From Alistipes sp. (GTDB lineage Bacteria; Bacteroidota; Bacteroidia; Bacteroidales; Rikenellaceae): DNA of 64,000 nucleotides. The stretch's first letter is position 1, and the number at the start of each line of letters is the position of its first letter. Position numbers and translations under genes: made by a program. Below, in pieces: positions 8,874 through 17,862 of the stretch. The stretch spans positions 1 to 64,000 of the forward strand of contig JAGAOZ010000021.1 in the NCBI GenBank assembly GCA_017623505.1, in the 5' to 3' direction. The notes beneath the pieces are model-generated. The model was not told where the DNA came from and did no database searches. It saw only the letters and a list, made by a program, of their open reading frames with translations.

Positions 8874-10025
8874 TTATTTCAAACCATTATTTATCGCTCT
8901 GCATCGAGCCTTCTCGCTCAGCATAAGCTCGCCATTTGGGCTCTGCACCACCCCTTCGAGCAGCGCGAGATGACGCTGCGAGAGGGCTATGCGTGCGGCT
9001 GTTGAGGTGTGTAGAGCTTGCGCTCCGCCCTCCGTTGCCCAGCGCACCGCCTCGGCGAGAGGAACATCGTGCAGCAGACGCAGATTGTCCACCATTGAAA
9101 GGCTCTCGGCAGAGGCCAAAGAGTCCGTTCCGATAGCTATACGACACCCCTTACGACGCAGAAGTGCCACGGGTGGGCGAACACCCGAAATATAGTCATT
9201 CGAGGCAGGACACAGCACAAAGGTAATCTGTCGGAAATGCGCCGTCAGACGCTCTATATCCTCCTCGTCGATGTAGCAGTTATGCACCAGCAGCAGCTCC
9301 TGTTCGGGCGGTATCTGAGCTATAAGTCGCTCTGTCGGAGAGCCGTAGCGCGAGAGAAAATCCCACTGCCACCCCATTGCGGAGTACCACTCGGCAAGTC
9401 CTCCGTGCCCTCTGTACAGCTCCTTCTCGGCGGCAGATTCCAGAAAATGTATCGAGAGGGGTTCTCCCTCGGAGCTTCGCACCACCTCGCTGAAGACTTC
9501 GCTCTGAAGCGAGTAACAGGAGTGTGGCGTGAGTGTGGTGTTGTTGTGGCGAAGCAGACCGCGCGCCTCGGCGAGATTATCTCGGTAGCCAAAGACCTCG
9601 GCAAAGGTGTGATACTCCATTTGGCTCTTCTGCTTTGCACAGAAGCTCTCGTCGCCATTGGCTATATCGCCCACAGCGACTATGCCCTCGCTGTGCATCT
9701 TGTTGTCGGCGGCAAGTTGTGCCGATAGCCGCTGCTCTGCCGTAAACTGCTCGCGCACACCTCTCAGATGCGAGGCAAAGCCCGCAAAGCCGCATCCACG
9801 AGGTATCGCCCCCTGGAGGTATGAGAGCTCCAAGTGGCAGTGGGCATTGACCAAGGCGGGGATGATAGCTCCGGCATAGAACTCCGTATGTGCCATCCCG
9901 TCCAAGTGGTCCCACTGGGCAATCTCGGTGATGAAGCCCTCGTCGGAGAGCGTCACCACAGGGCGGAGCATAACCTCGCCCTCGGAGATAAGGTAGTGTG
10001 CTGCGATTCTTCTCATCGTGGGCAC
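8874..10025 (-). CDS. Amidohydrolase of the TRZ/ATZ deaminase family (possible aminodeoxyfutalosine deaminase)
   Basis: A 383-residue metal-dependent amidohydrolase. Visible ligands: NAHCHLELS (HxH), SIHFLESAAEKE (metal His plus Glu), LLVHNCYIDEEDI, and IGTDSLAS with the catalytic Asp. This is the SAH/guanine-deaminase type (COG0402). Members of this group deaminate nucleoside-like bases, and one branch acts on 6-aminodeoxyfutalosine in menaquinone synthesis. Since mqnA is in the same window (23434), that substrate is a reasonable inference but not shown. It forms a run with rdgB (one base gap) and the DUF4465 lipoprotein. Confidence 0.82.
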   Translation of the reverse strand: MPTMRRIAAHYLISEGEVMLRPVVTLSDEGFITEIAQWDHLDGMAHTEFYAGAIIPALVNAHCHLELSYLQGAIPRGCGFAGFASHLRGVREQFTAEQRLSAQLAADNKMHSEGIVAVGDIANGDESFCAKQKSQMEYHTFAEVFGYRDNLAEARGLLRHNNTTLTPHSCYSLQSEVFSEVVRSSEGEPLSIHFLESAAEKELYRGHGGLAEWYSAMGWQWDFLSRYGSPTERLIAQIPPEQELLLVHNCYIDEEDIERLTAHFRQITFVLCPASNDYISGVRPPVALLRRKGCRIAIGTDSLASAESLSMVDNLRLLHDVPLAEAVRWATEGGAQALHTSTAARIALSQRHLALLEGVVQSPNGELMLSEKARCRAINNGLK

Positions 10026-10026
10026 T

Positions 10027-10614
10027 CTATTGACGCTTATATGTGTTTAGGAACTCGGCAAGCTTCTCCACGGCGCGACCACGGTGCGAGATAGCATTCT
10101 TCTGCTCCTCACTCATCTGCGCAAAGGAGTCGATAGAGCCCTCAGGGATGAATAGCGCATCGTAGCCGAAGCCTCCGTCACCCAGCTCCATGTTGGCGAT
10201 ATGGCCGCGGACAATGCCCTCAAAGAGATACTCCTTGCCCTCCAAAATCAGTGCTATGGCGCAACGGAACTGTGCCGCACGGTTGCCTATGCCCTTCATA
10301 TTCTCCAGCAGCAGCCGTTTGTTGGCCTTATCGTCGTGTCCCTCCTCTGAGGCGTAACGTGCCGAGCGCACCCCCGGCTCACCACCCAAAGCCACCACCT
10401 CCAAGCCTGTATCATCGGCAAAGCAATCTTTACCCGTAAGCTTGTATATATGGCGGGCCTTCTGCAAGGCGTTGCCCTCCAATGTCTGAGCTGTTTCGGG
10501 TATATCCCCATCTATGCCCTCCTCTTTCAACGACCTTAACTCTATTCTCTCTCCCAAAATCTCCTTTACCTCCTTGAGTTTGTGGGCGTTGTTGGTTGCG
10601 AATATTAGTTTCAT
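10027..10614 (-). CDS. rdgB: XTP/dITP diphosphatase (RdgB/HAM1)
   Basis: Removes deaminated purine nucleotides (XTP, dITP, ITP) as monophosphates before they enter DNA or RNA. Family motifs are clear in 195 residues: [16 protein letters not shown] at the start, [23 protein letters not shown] with the catalytic Asp pair, GVRSARYA, and near the end [10 protein letters not shown]. It is the first gene of the run rdgB-amidohydrolase-DUF4465 and its stop is one base from the next start. Confidence 0.96.
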   Translation of the reverse strand: MKLIFATNNAHKLKEVKEILGERIELRSLKEEGIDGDIPETAQTLEGNALQKARHIYKLTGKDCFADDTGLEVVALGGEPGVRSARYASEEGHDDKANKRLLLENMKGIGNRAAQFRCAIALILEGKEYLFEGIVRGHIANMELGDGGFGYDALFIPEGSIDSFAQMSEEQKNAISHRGRAVEKLAEFLNTYKRQ

Positions 10615-11134
10615 ACCTTTATTTTTTGTGCTTTATGCTGTGTTACCTTATCTTGCTAATCTTGCTGAAGCCGCATAAGCGGGTTCTATCTGCGTTACGC
10701 TCGCTCTCGCAATGCTCACATACGTCTGGTATGCTCCGCTTGCTCGAACTTCGCAAGCCTTGCTATAACCCTCTTCTGCGACTTCTCCCGCTGATTGGGT
10801 TGTGTTACCTTATCTTGCTAATCTCGCAAGAAATCCGTTTGGCTGGCACCTTCTGCGCAATTCAAAATTCAAAATTCAAAATTCTGAATTGGAGTTTTCA
10901 GTTTTCACCTTTCACCTTTCACCTTCCCTACCTACCCAAAGCGAATTTCCGCGCTGAGGAAATATATCACGTCATTCCCCGACTTGTGGAACACAAGGCG
11001 ATGGGAATCTACCTTATAGAAGCTAAAAACTGAAAACTCTTCAGCCGTAGACTTTAGTCTCCTTTAGTCTCCCTAAACTCCCTAAACTCCCTAACTTCCC
11101 TAAAAATCAATTACTAATTACTCTTTACTAATTA
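10615..11134 (+). repeat. Full-length intergenic mosaic repeat
   Basis: A 520-base spacer holding the modules in order: TTACCTTATCTTGCTAATCT; a 120-bp block 10673-10795 shared with 43355-43472 and 58029-58146; a second TTACCTTATC copy; TTCAAAA repeats; TTTTCACC repeats; CTACCCAAAGCGAATTTCC; the covarying palindrome; GAAAACT repeats; CCGTAGACTTTAG with CTCCCTAAA repeats; and ATTACTAATTA repeats that run up to the end of the next gene. No gene is seen. Confidence 0.85.
10970..11013 (+). repeat. Covarying palindrome, copy 2
   Basis: Constant ends with the CTTGTG-GAA-CACAAG centre. Confidence 0.9.
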
Positions 11135-12439
11135 CTAATTGCTTCTAATCCAGCGCAGTAGCTCCTTGAATGACGGTTTCTTGCCGTGCATAAAGACGCC
11201 GATGCGGTAGATTTTGCCGGCCACCCAGACCATACATACTGTCGAGACATAGAGCACGCACAGTGAGGTGATAATCTCCCACGTAGGTATCTCAAACGGT
11301 ATACGTGCCATCATCACAACAGGCGAGGTGAACGGTATCATCGAGCCCCAGAACGCCAATGACGAGTTAGGGTCGTTGAAGACTGACATCGCGAGGATGA
11401 TAGCCAGGATAATAGGCAGCGTGACGGGTGTCTGCAACTGTTGTGAGTCCTGCACGGAGTCCACCGCCGAGCCCACAGCAGCAAAGAGTGAGGCGTAGAA
11501 GAGGAATCCGCCGACAAGGAACAGCAGCAGATAGACAAACATCATAAGCAACGAGCCCACATCGGTAGCCACAGCGATTGCCGAGACCATATCGGCATCG
11601 ACACCCGCCTGGTCTGCGGTCATAGCACCGCTCTGTACCGCCTCGACGCTCTGCATCGTCTGCTCCGGGATAAGCTCCGGAAGCACCGCCGAGCCGATAC
11701 CCACAACAAGGATGCCCCAGATGATAACCTGTGTCGCTGCCACAGCTGCCACGCCGAGAATCTTACCCAGCAGGAGCTGGAAAGGCTTGACGCTTGAGAC
11801 CATAACATCCAACACGCGGCTGCCCTTCTCCTCGATAACTGAGGTCATAACCATAGAGCCATAAATCAGGATAAACATATAGAGCAACATGCCGAAGCCA
11901 AGGCCCAAGGCGTAAGAGATACCCGACGAGAATGACTCCTCGCCCAAGTCGTTACGTATGGTGGTCATGGCGACATTGGCGTCGATGCGATTGATAATCT
12001 CACTCAGCCCCTCGATGCCCTCGCTCTTGATGCGCTCCGCCTCGACAATCTCCTCAAGCTGAGAGGCGATGCTCTCTTCGAGAGTTATCGAGGTTGAGGA
12101 GTTGGCGTAGAGCTTGCACAGGGAGTTGTTCTCGATAAAGTTCTCGCCAATCCACAGCACGCCGAAGAGCTCTTCGCGCTTCAGGCTCTCGTCGAGTGAG
12201 GCCTCCTGCTCCACGATGTAGTGTATCTCGTCGTTGCTCTGAAGCTGCTCGGCAACGATACCGCTTTGGTCGATGACCAAAATATCCTTCTGCTCGCTGC
12301 CACCAAAGAGCATAATAAGCGTCGGCGCAGCCATCAAACCCAGGATAAGTATAGGCATCAGCAGGGTGGTGATGATAAATGACTTCTTACGTACTCTCTC
12401 GTTGTATTCTCGCGAGATGATAATTCCTACCTTACTCAT
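11135..12439 (-). CDS. ABC-2 type exporter permease (NatB-like)
   Basis: A 434-residue membrane component. One N-terminal transmembrane helix (about 20-42, FIITTLLMPILILGL) is followed by a large extracytoplasmic region (about 45-170) and then five or six C-terminal helices. This is the ABC2_membrane_3/NatB layout. The GSRVLDVMVSSV segment before the helical domain is typical. The partner ATPase gene lies 18 bases upstream on the same strand. The substrate (sodium, drug or lipid) cannot be read from sequence. Confidence 0.88.
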   Translation of the reverse strand: MSKVGIIISREYNERVRKKSFIITTLLMPILILGLMAAPTLIMLFGGSEQKDILVIDQSGIVAEQLQSNDEIHYIVEQEASLDESLKREELFGVLWIGENFIENNSLCKLYANSSTSITLEESIASQLEEIVEAERIKSEGIEGLSEIINRIDANVAMTTIRNDLGEESFSSGISYALGLGFGMLLYMFILIYGSMVMTSVIEEKGSRVLDVMVSSVKPFQLLLGKILGVAAVAATQVIIWGILVVGIGSAVLPELIPEQTMQSVEAVQSGAMTADQAGVDADMVSAIAVATDVGSLLMMFVYLLLFLVGGFLFYASLFAAVGSAVDSVQDSQQLQTPVTLPIILAIILAMSVFNDPNSSLAFWGSMIPFTSPVVMMARIPFEIPTWEIITSLCVLYVSTVCMVWVAGKIYRIGVFMHGKKPSFKELLRWIRSN

Positions 12440-12457
12440 AGTTCAATCTTTTAGATG

Positions 12458-13381
12458 CTATAAAGTGCCTTCGACAGCACGGATGAATATATCGTTCATG
12501 CTTGGTATAACCTCGCTCAGCGAGCGTATCTCGACACGCTCATTTATTGCGCTTATCGCCTCGCGCATCGTGTGGCGGGCATTGAGGCGGAAGCGGAGCT
12601 CGGATGGTGCGCCTGCCTCGCCCTCGCTCAGCGACAGCACCTCGCCCATGCTCTCCAGCAGCTCCTTGACGCTCTGGCTCTGACCTGCGAAGGTGAGGGC
12701 GTAAATATCATCCCCAAAGCGGTGGCGCAGCTCGCTCACCGAGCCCGACAGGATGTTGCGTGAGCGGTTAATCAGCGTTATATGGTCGCAAATCTCCTCC
12801 ACAGACGACATGTTGTGTGTCGAGAAGATGACGGTTGCACCCTCATCACGCAGACGCAGTATCTCCTGCTTGAGCAGGTTGGCGTTTATAGGGTCGAAGC
12901 CCGAAAAAGGCTCGTCGAAAATCAGCAACTTAGGTCTGTGCAGAACGGTGGTGATAAATTGCAGTTTCTGCGCCATACCCTTCGACAAATCCTCGACCTT
13001 GCGCTCCCACCAATCCTGAATACCGAAGCGGATAAACCACTCCTTCAGGCGGGCTATCGCCTCCTTGCGTGAGAGTCCCTTTAGGCGGGCAAAGAATATA
13101 GCCTGCTCGCCGACCTTCATCTTCTTGTAGAGTCCACGCTCTTCGGGCAGGTAGCCGATGTTGTAAATATCGTTATCGGTGATTGGCCGTCCGTCAAAGA
13201 GGATAGAGCCCTGGTCGGGCATTGTGATACGTGTGATGACGCGTATCAGCGTGGTCTTACCTGCGCCATTCGGACCCAGCAGACCATAAACCGAACCTTT
13301 TGGAATACTCAGCGACACATCGCTCAGAGCCGTATGTTCGGTGTAGCGTTTGGTGATGTTCTTAACCTGAAGAATACTCAT
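12458..13381 (-). CDS. ABC exporter ATPase (NatA-like)
   Basis: Chosen start is the ATG at 13381 (MSILQVKNITKRY), preceded by AGGATAAGGAA, a good ribosome site; a longer in-frame start at 13420 adds 13 residues with no family match. Walker A LLGPNGAGKTTLIRV, signature LSKGMAQKLQF, Walker B LLIFDEPFSGFDP and the H-loop STHNMSS are all present, and the C-terminal part matches the accessory domain of NatA-type ATPases. It drives the NatB-like permease encoded 18 bases downstream. Confidence 0.93.
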   Translation of the reverse strand: MSILQVKNITKRYTEHTALSDVSLSIPKGSVYGLLGPNGAGKTTLIRVITRITMPDQGSILFDGRPITDNDIYNIGYLPEERGLYKKMKVGEQAIFFARLKGLSRKEAIARLKEWFIRFGIQDWWERKVEDLSKGMAQKLQFITTVLHRPKLLIFDEPFSGFDPINANLLKQEILRLRDEGATVIFSTHNMSSVEEICDHITLINRSRNILSGSVSELRHRFGDDIYALTFAGQSQSVKELLESMGEVLSLSEGEAGAPSELRFRLNARHTMREAISAINERVEIRSLSEVIPSMNDIFIRAVEGTL

Positions 13382-13646
13382 TTTCCTTATCCTAAATATT
13401 AGTACTACAAAAATATACATTTTAACTATATGTTGGACGCATAAAAGGGCAAAAAAACTACACCCTTTGTTATTTTTTCGCGATATGCGGCTCTGCGCCC
13501 AAGTGGGAATTTACATCTGTAACATCCTGCGGAGGTCAAAAAAAGTTAAAAATTTTTAGTGCGCATAATCCTCTGATGTATAAGCTGTTAATCGCGATAG
13601 TCAAGATGTGGCGTTAAAATTTTTGATAATTTTTTTGTTAAAAAAC

Positions 13647-13677
13647 TTGACAAACGCTTTTTAATGTATTATATTTG
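13647..13677 (+). promoter_or_regulatory. Promoter of the phage-derived operon
   Basis: TTG at 13647-13649, 20 bases, then TATATTTG at 13670-13677. This matches the Bacteroidota housekeeping form (TTTG, 19-21, TAnnTTTG). Transcription would start near 13684, leaving a leader of about 330 bases before the first phage-type gene. Confidence 0.7.
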
Positions 13678-13714
13678 CACTGTCAAAACGCTTGAATGAT
13701 GAACTAATAAAACC

Positions 13715-13745
13715 GCTTTGTATAGCTCTGCAAAGGCTTTTTATA
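13715..13745 (+). terminator. Possible leader hairpin/attenuator
   Basis: CTTTG (13716-13720) can pair with CAAAG (13731-13735), followed by CTTTTTATAT. The stem is short, so this is only a weak candidate for a regulated terminator about 30-60 bases after the predicted start. Confidence 0.3.
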
Positions 13746-14015
13746 TATAAGTATACTATTTTGCGGAGGATGCGGCACCGAAGATAAAAAACTGAATTTT
13801 TACACACTCAAAGTTTAATGTTTATGGGTTATCAACATATTAACAGTCGTTACCGAATTTTTGTGAACAGAGCTGAGCTAAAGTAGTTAATCGGCTTAGC
13901 CACAGAGCAAAGCACAAATCATCGAAAGCGTTTTTCAACAAGATTCAACATTTTTATAAACAAAGTTATAAATCGGGGTTTGCCACAGCAAATCCGGCCC
14001 TTTTACACACCTTAT

Positions 14016-14420
14016 ATGAACAGAACACCATTTATCGAAACACTGAAAAATCTCGCCGAGCAGAGTGGCTACGACTTCTACACCGCCACCCCGGAGGAGA
14101 TGCCTGCGGTGGTGAAAAGCTACCCGGCGATGTGGCTTGAGACGCCCCAATTTCACTCTATCGAGGGGCACAATCACGGCCATATAACCTACAACGTGAA
14201 GCTCTCCCTTTTGCGTGAGGGACGCAAACTCTCGCCTGAGGAGCGAGCCTCGGCAGTAGCCTTTATGGAGCAGTCGCTACTCGACATTGTGGAGGCCCTA
14301 TCCGACACTCCTCTGGTGGCGGCGGTTGAGGAGCTGACAATCTCTGCCTGCTCGCCACGCAGCACCCCGCACGGCGCAATCGGAGCGTGCGCCACAGCAC
14401 AGATAGTTACCATATTTTAA
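14016..14420 (+). CDS. Phage-type structural protein, unrecognised
   Basis: 134 residues from the ATG at 14016 (MNRTPFIETL); a non-ATG extension to 13980 is less likely. I do not recognise the family. An N-terminal helix is followed by beta-rich sequence with HITYNVKLSLLREG and ending in GACATAQIVTIF, which is reminiscent of small tail-completion or neck proteins. It is the first gene of the ten-gene cassette, 22 bases before the next gene. Confidence 0.6.
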   Translation: MNRTPFIETLKNLAEQSGYDFYTATPEEMPAVVKSYPAMWLETPQFHSIEGHNHGHITYNVKLSLLREGRKLSPEERASAVAFMEQSLLDIVEALSDTPLVAAVEELTISACSPRSTPHGAIGACATAQIVTIF

Positions 14421-14442
14421 CCCCTCGAAAAAGATCTAAACC

Positions 14443-15414
14443 ATGATTTTTAATTCATTACCCCAAGATTTCTCCTCATTGCAGGAGCCTCTAATCTATA
14501 CCCTCTCTACCCAAGAGCAGGAGCCACAAGATTTGCTTATCGAGATATGTTCCGCCGAGAGTGGCCAGGTGCTGGCGACAAAACAACTCTATGCTGTAAG
14601 TGAGGCAGAGGTCGATATTGCTCCGCTGTTGCGCGAGTGCATTATCCCCACTCTGCCCACGGAGAGCCTCGGCACGGGCTTCCTTGATTGTGGTTGCAAT
14701 GTGAGCGTCTATCTCAAGGTGGGTGACGTGCAGAGTGCGACGCGTTGTTTTCAGTGGGCGAAGGTTGAGCCCTCGACACCGCTGACGATGCTGAGCGAGC
14801 AGACCACCAACCGTGCTATGGCCGCTGACGAGTGCGACTGGATAGGCGTATTCAGCAATGGCAGCAAGGAGTGTAACATTCACATCGAGACCTTCGGCAA
14901 AGAGTGCCGCAAGGTGGATTATAGGCTGCCAAAGGCGGGCCAACAGCTCTTTGTGTTGGTGGCATCCGAGATGGGCGACTGCGACCAAATCGAGGTGGAG
15001 ATAGTAGTCGATGACGCTCTTATCACCAAGCTCTACTACGACATCAAGTCCAACCTCAGAGGGGCGCGACGTGTGGGGTGGCTTAATGGCAATCTTTCGC
15101 CTGAGATATACACCTTCCCGATGCGCAAAAGCCTGCTCATAGAGGCTACACGCCGTCATCTCGAACGACAGTGGGGACGCGGAGCAGGTCAGGTGGAGCG
15201 CGATGGCGAGCTGAAACTTATCTCGGCGTATGAGCCCTCGACACAGCTGGAGACACTTGCCAAGATTGTCCACTCGTCCAAGGTGTGGCTGATGCGCGGA
15301 TGTGTCCGTCAGGATGTTGATTTGCTGACCGAACGTGTTATGCTTACCCCTGCCGAGAGGCTTGGTTTCATAGAGATTGATATTCGTGCCGCCAAGGAGG
15401 GCGAGGAGCTATGA
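14443..15414 (+). CDS. Phage-type structural protein (unknown)
   Basis: A 323-residue protein with no motif I can name. It is beta-rich, with no signal peptide or membrane segment. It looks like a virion part because its stop overlaps the start of the 806-residue tail-hub-like protein (ATGA, 15411-15414), implying coupled, stoichiometric synthesis, and because all downstream genes are capsid, portal or lysis types. A tail or adaptor role is inferred from position. Confidence 0.6.
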   Translation: MIFNSLPQDFSSLQEPLIYTLSTQEQEPQDLLIEICSAESGQVLATKQLYAVSEAEVDIAPLLRECIIPTLPTESLGTGFLDCGCNVSVYLKVGDVQSATRCFQWAKVEPSTPLTMLSEQTTNRAMAADECDWIGVFSNGSKECNIHIETFGKECRKVDYRLPKAGQQLFVLVASEMGDCDQIEVEIVVDDALITKLYYDIKSNLRGARRVGWLNGNLSPEIYTFPMRKSLLIEATRRHLERQWGRGAGQVERDGELKLISAYEPSTQLETLAKIVHSSKVWLMRGCVRQDVDLLTERVMLTPAERLGFIEIDIRAAKEGEEL

Positions 15415-17831
15415 TACGATTGAAAATAGATGGGCGGGTAGTCCCTTTGAGTGGCGATATAACCCTTCCGAAGAGCCTTTTTAACTACGACGCTGCGTCG
15501 ATGCACGACGTGGAGAGCTCGCGCAATGGCGAGAGTCTGGAGCTGGAGATTCCTCTCTCGGAGGTTGCGGCACAGGTGTTTCAGCCGACAGAGGAGTGCA
15601 GCCCCGCACCCCGCTTCAATGCGGAGTATCACGAGGGCGTGGTGGAGGTCGATGGCGTGGAGATTATCCGAGGTGTGGTGCATCTGTTGGCGATACGCTC
15701 CGATGAGCAACGCATAGCTTCGTATCACATCGTCATTCGTCGAGGTGGTAGCCATTGGGCAGAGAAGGCTGCCGTGACCGACATCGAGGCGACAAAGATT
15801 GACTACGATGTAACCCTTAGCGGCGAGCAGATAGTGCAGAGCTGGGCGTCGGATAGTGCGGTTAAGTTCCTGCCCGTGCACTACGACTCCTACGACCCTG
15901 AGGAGCCCCACCTGCCGTTCCGTCCGACGGAGCGTTTCCTCTCGACGGATGACTACTACCCCTTTATCTCTGTCGAGAAGCTGCTCAGGGCGATATTTGC
16001 CGATGCAGGATATAGCATCGAGAGCCGTTGGCTGGAGAGCCATGAGGCGCGAGCGTTGCATATCAGCGGAGCCTACTCCGAGCGACGGGCAACCTCGCTG
16101 GCACATCTGAATATGATTGCCGGCTTTACGGCGGGACGTAGTGCGTCGGTGAGTGCCGAGGCGTCGGAGATAGGTATCGTCTACGTCACTCCGGCTGTGG
16201 CGCACTATTCGGTTGGCAACTTCGTGGATACGTGCGATGGCGAGCTCTATGAGGGGCTTTACGATAACAATTCGACACTTACCATCGACCAAAGCGGTAT
16301 AACCTTTACTCCACCCGTGGCGATGACTGTCGGCTTTGATTTCTACGTCAAGTACACCACCCCCTACCGCATCATCTCGCGTGATAGGTTGCGTAGCTTC
16401 AACCGTGTGTGTATTGAGCCGGGGTGTGAGATGACCCTGCCTTTGGCTAATCCTTTTGAGGATGTGCGTGGGCGGATAACCCCCTCGATAGAGTATATGG
16501 TCTGCCTGTTTGATTATGAGGAGGGGCAGAGCTACCGCTTCTGTTGGCAGACAACCGATACGACCTATGCGTGGCAGTCTATTAATGGCAACACCCTGCG
16601 TCTGAAGGCCCCCAATACTACCCGAACAATTACGGGGCGTGTTGAGCAGCTTGTCGATGGCCAGTGGCACACATATACCGGCGATTGGGCTCTCTATGAG
16701 GGCTTCGTCAAGGAGGTAGGTACAACCGAGGTGGAGGTTACGCTATCAATGGCCCCGGAGGCCCTCTCGCCCGATAAGGCTAAATGCTTCGATAAGATGT
16801 ATATCTCCGGAGGCGAGCCGGGCTGGGAGCTTACGCTGCACGAAGAGTGTCGTCTGCGACCACGTTTCACGTCAAGCCCCGCCATAGGCTCGAAGCTGAA
16901 CTTCGCTGCGGTGGCACAACACGACGTCAAGCAGATTGAGCTTGTCAAGGCGGTGGCGCAGATGTATAACCTCTGCATCCTGAGCGACCAGCGACGCAAG
17001 CGGGTCTACATCGAGCCTTACGACGATATGTTCTCCGCGAAGGTGATAGATTGGCGTGAGCGCATCGACAGAAGTCGCGGCTTTGAGCGTCAGGATATGG
17101 CGCAGCAGGTGGCACAAATCAGAAGATTATCATACCGAAGCGGCGGCGGAGGTGCCGTCGAGCGATATAACAACAGAGAGGATACAACCCTGGGGGTGTG
17201 GTCGGCAAAGAGTGACTCATACATAGCCCGCCAGAGAGTGGAGAATAATCAAAACGCACTATTCTGTCCGACACTCACCTCCACGGGTATCATCCTCAGA
17301 GCCCCCTCGGCGGGATTTCTTTCGATGGGGGACCGTGATGGCGAAGCTTTGGAGGAGCACTCTATCCGCATCGTGCGATATGAGGGCTTGGTGCCACTGC
17401 CTAAGGGCGAGAGTTGGGGATTTCCTGGGGGTGGCGGCAACTATCCTTTTGCAGCCTTTCACTTCCCTTATGCCCGCACAGCGGCCAACGCTGCTATGGA
17501 GGGTGATGTGGCTATCTCCGGTACGCGTGAGGGTTTTACCCTCTGTTTCGAGGAGCGCGACAACCAGACGGGGTTGAATAGCCACTACCGCAAGATGTTC
17601 CGTCGGCAGAGCCTGTCGGAGAAGATAACCCTTGCCGTGCGGATGACGCCACAGCAGATGGTTGATTTGTTCGATTTGCGGTGCGAGGAGAATATCTGCT
17701 CGACTTTTCGTCTGAGTCTGGGTGCTGAGAGTGTGCTATGTCACATCGACGCTATCGAGGCATACGACGCCGAGAGCTACACGGCGACGATACGTTTTGC
17801 CCGCTGTCTGAGCGACGAGGCGGAGGTATGA
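15411..17831 (+). CDS. Large virion protein, tail-hub/baseplate-like
   Basis: 806 residues, the largest protein of the cassette. The N-terminus (about 1-60: RLKIDGRVVPLSGDI, then NYDAASMHDVESSRNGES) resembles large structural proteins of Bacteroidota phages that start with a short beta domain and a 'natural-coordinates' segment. The middle is beta-rich. A helical part near 500-560 (QIELVKAVAQMYNLCILSDQ) is the type of helix seen in hub proteins. No hydrolase motif is visible. A tail-hub role is inference; no tape-measure protein accompanies it. The long open frame antisense to it is a shadow. Confidence 0.6.
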   Translation: MIRLKIDGRVVPLSGDITLPKSLFNYDAASMHDVESSRNGESLELEIPLSEVAAQVFQPTEECSPAPRFNAEYHEGVVEVDGVEIIRGVVHLLAIRSDEQRIASYHIVIRRGGSHWAEKAAVTDIEATKIDYDVTLSGEQIVQSWASDSAVKFLPVHYDSYDPEEPHLPFRPTERFLSTDDYYPFISVEKLLRAIFADAGYSIESRWLESHEARALHISGAYSERRATSLAHLNMIAGFTAGRSASVSAEASEIGIVYVTPAVAHYSVGNFVDTCDGELYEGLYDNNSTLTIDQSGITFTPPVAMTVGFDFYVKYTTPYRIISRDRLRSFNRVCIEPGCEMTLPLANPFEDVRGRITPSIEYMVCLFDYEEGQSYRFCWQTTDTTYAWQSINGNTLRLKAPNTTRTITGRVEQLVDGQWHTYTGDWALYEGFVKEVGTTEVEVTLSMAPEALSPDKAKCFDKMYISGGEPGWELTLHEECRLRPRFTSSPAIGSKLNFAAVAQHDVKQIELVKAVAQMYNLCILSDQRRKRVYIEPYDDMFSAKVIDWRERIDRSRGFERQDMAQQVAQIRRLSYRSGGGGAVERYNNREDTTLGVWSAKSDSYIARQRVENNQNALFCPTLTSTGIILRAPSAGFLSMGDRDGEALEEHSIRIVRYEGLVPLPKGESWGFPGGGGNYPFAAFHFPYARTAANAAMEGDVAISGTREGFTLCFEERDNQTGLNSHYRKMFRRQSLSEKITLAVRMTPQQMVDLFDLRCEENICSTFRLSLGAESVLCHIDAIEAYDAESYTATIRFARCLSDEAEV

Positions 17832-17862
17832 GAAACATTTTATTAGAACACAAAAAACTATT

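Larger units (their letters stand above)
13382..14015 (+). other. Regulatory spacer ahead of the phage-derived cassette
   Basis: 634 AT-rich bases between the divergent natA-like gene and the phage-type operon. It holds a Bacteroidota-type promoter (13647-13677), a small hairpin with a T-rich tail (13715-13745) and a long untranslated stretch. A natA-side TAnnTTTG element may lie on the minus strand at 13408-13415. No integrase, repressor or other gene was found in it on either strand. Confidence 0.6.

Noticed and set aside
13829..13837. A DnaA-box-like TTATCAACA near the phage-type cassette
   Set aside because: A single near-match without other boxes or an AT-rich unwinding region pattern; not enough for an origin.
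15309..16670. A 453-codon open frame on the minus strand inside the 806-residue gene
   Set aside because: It is antisense to a well-supported gene and lacks a signal, family motif or ribosome site. The long frame follows from the codon pattern of the plus-strand gene.
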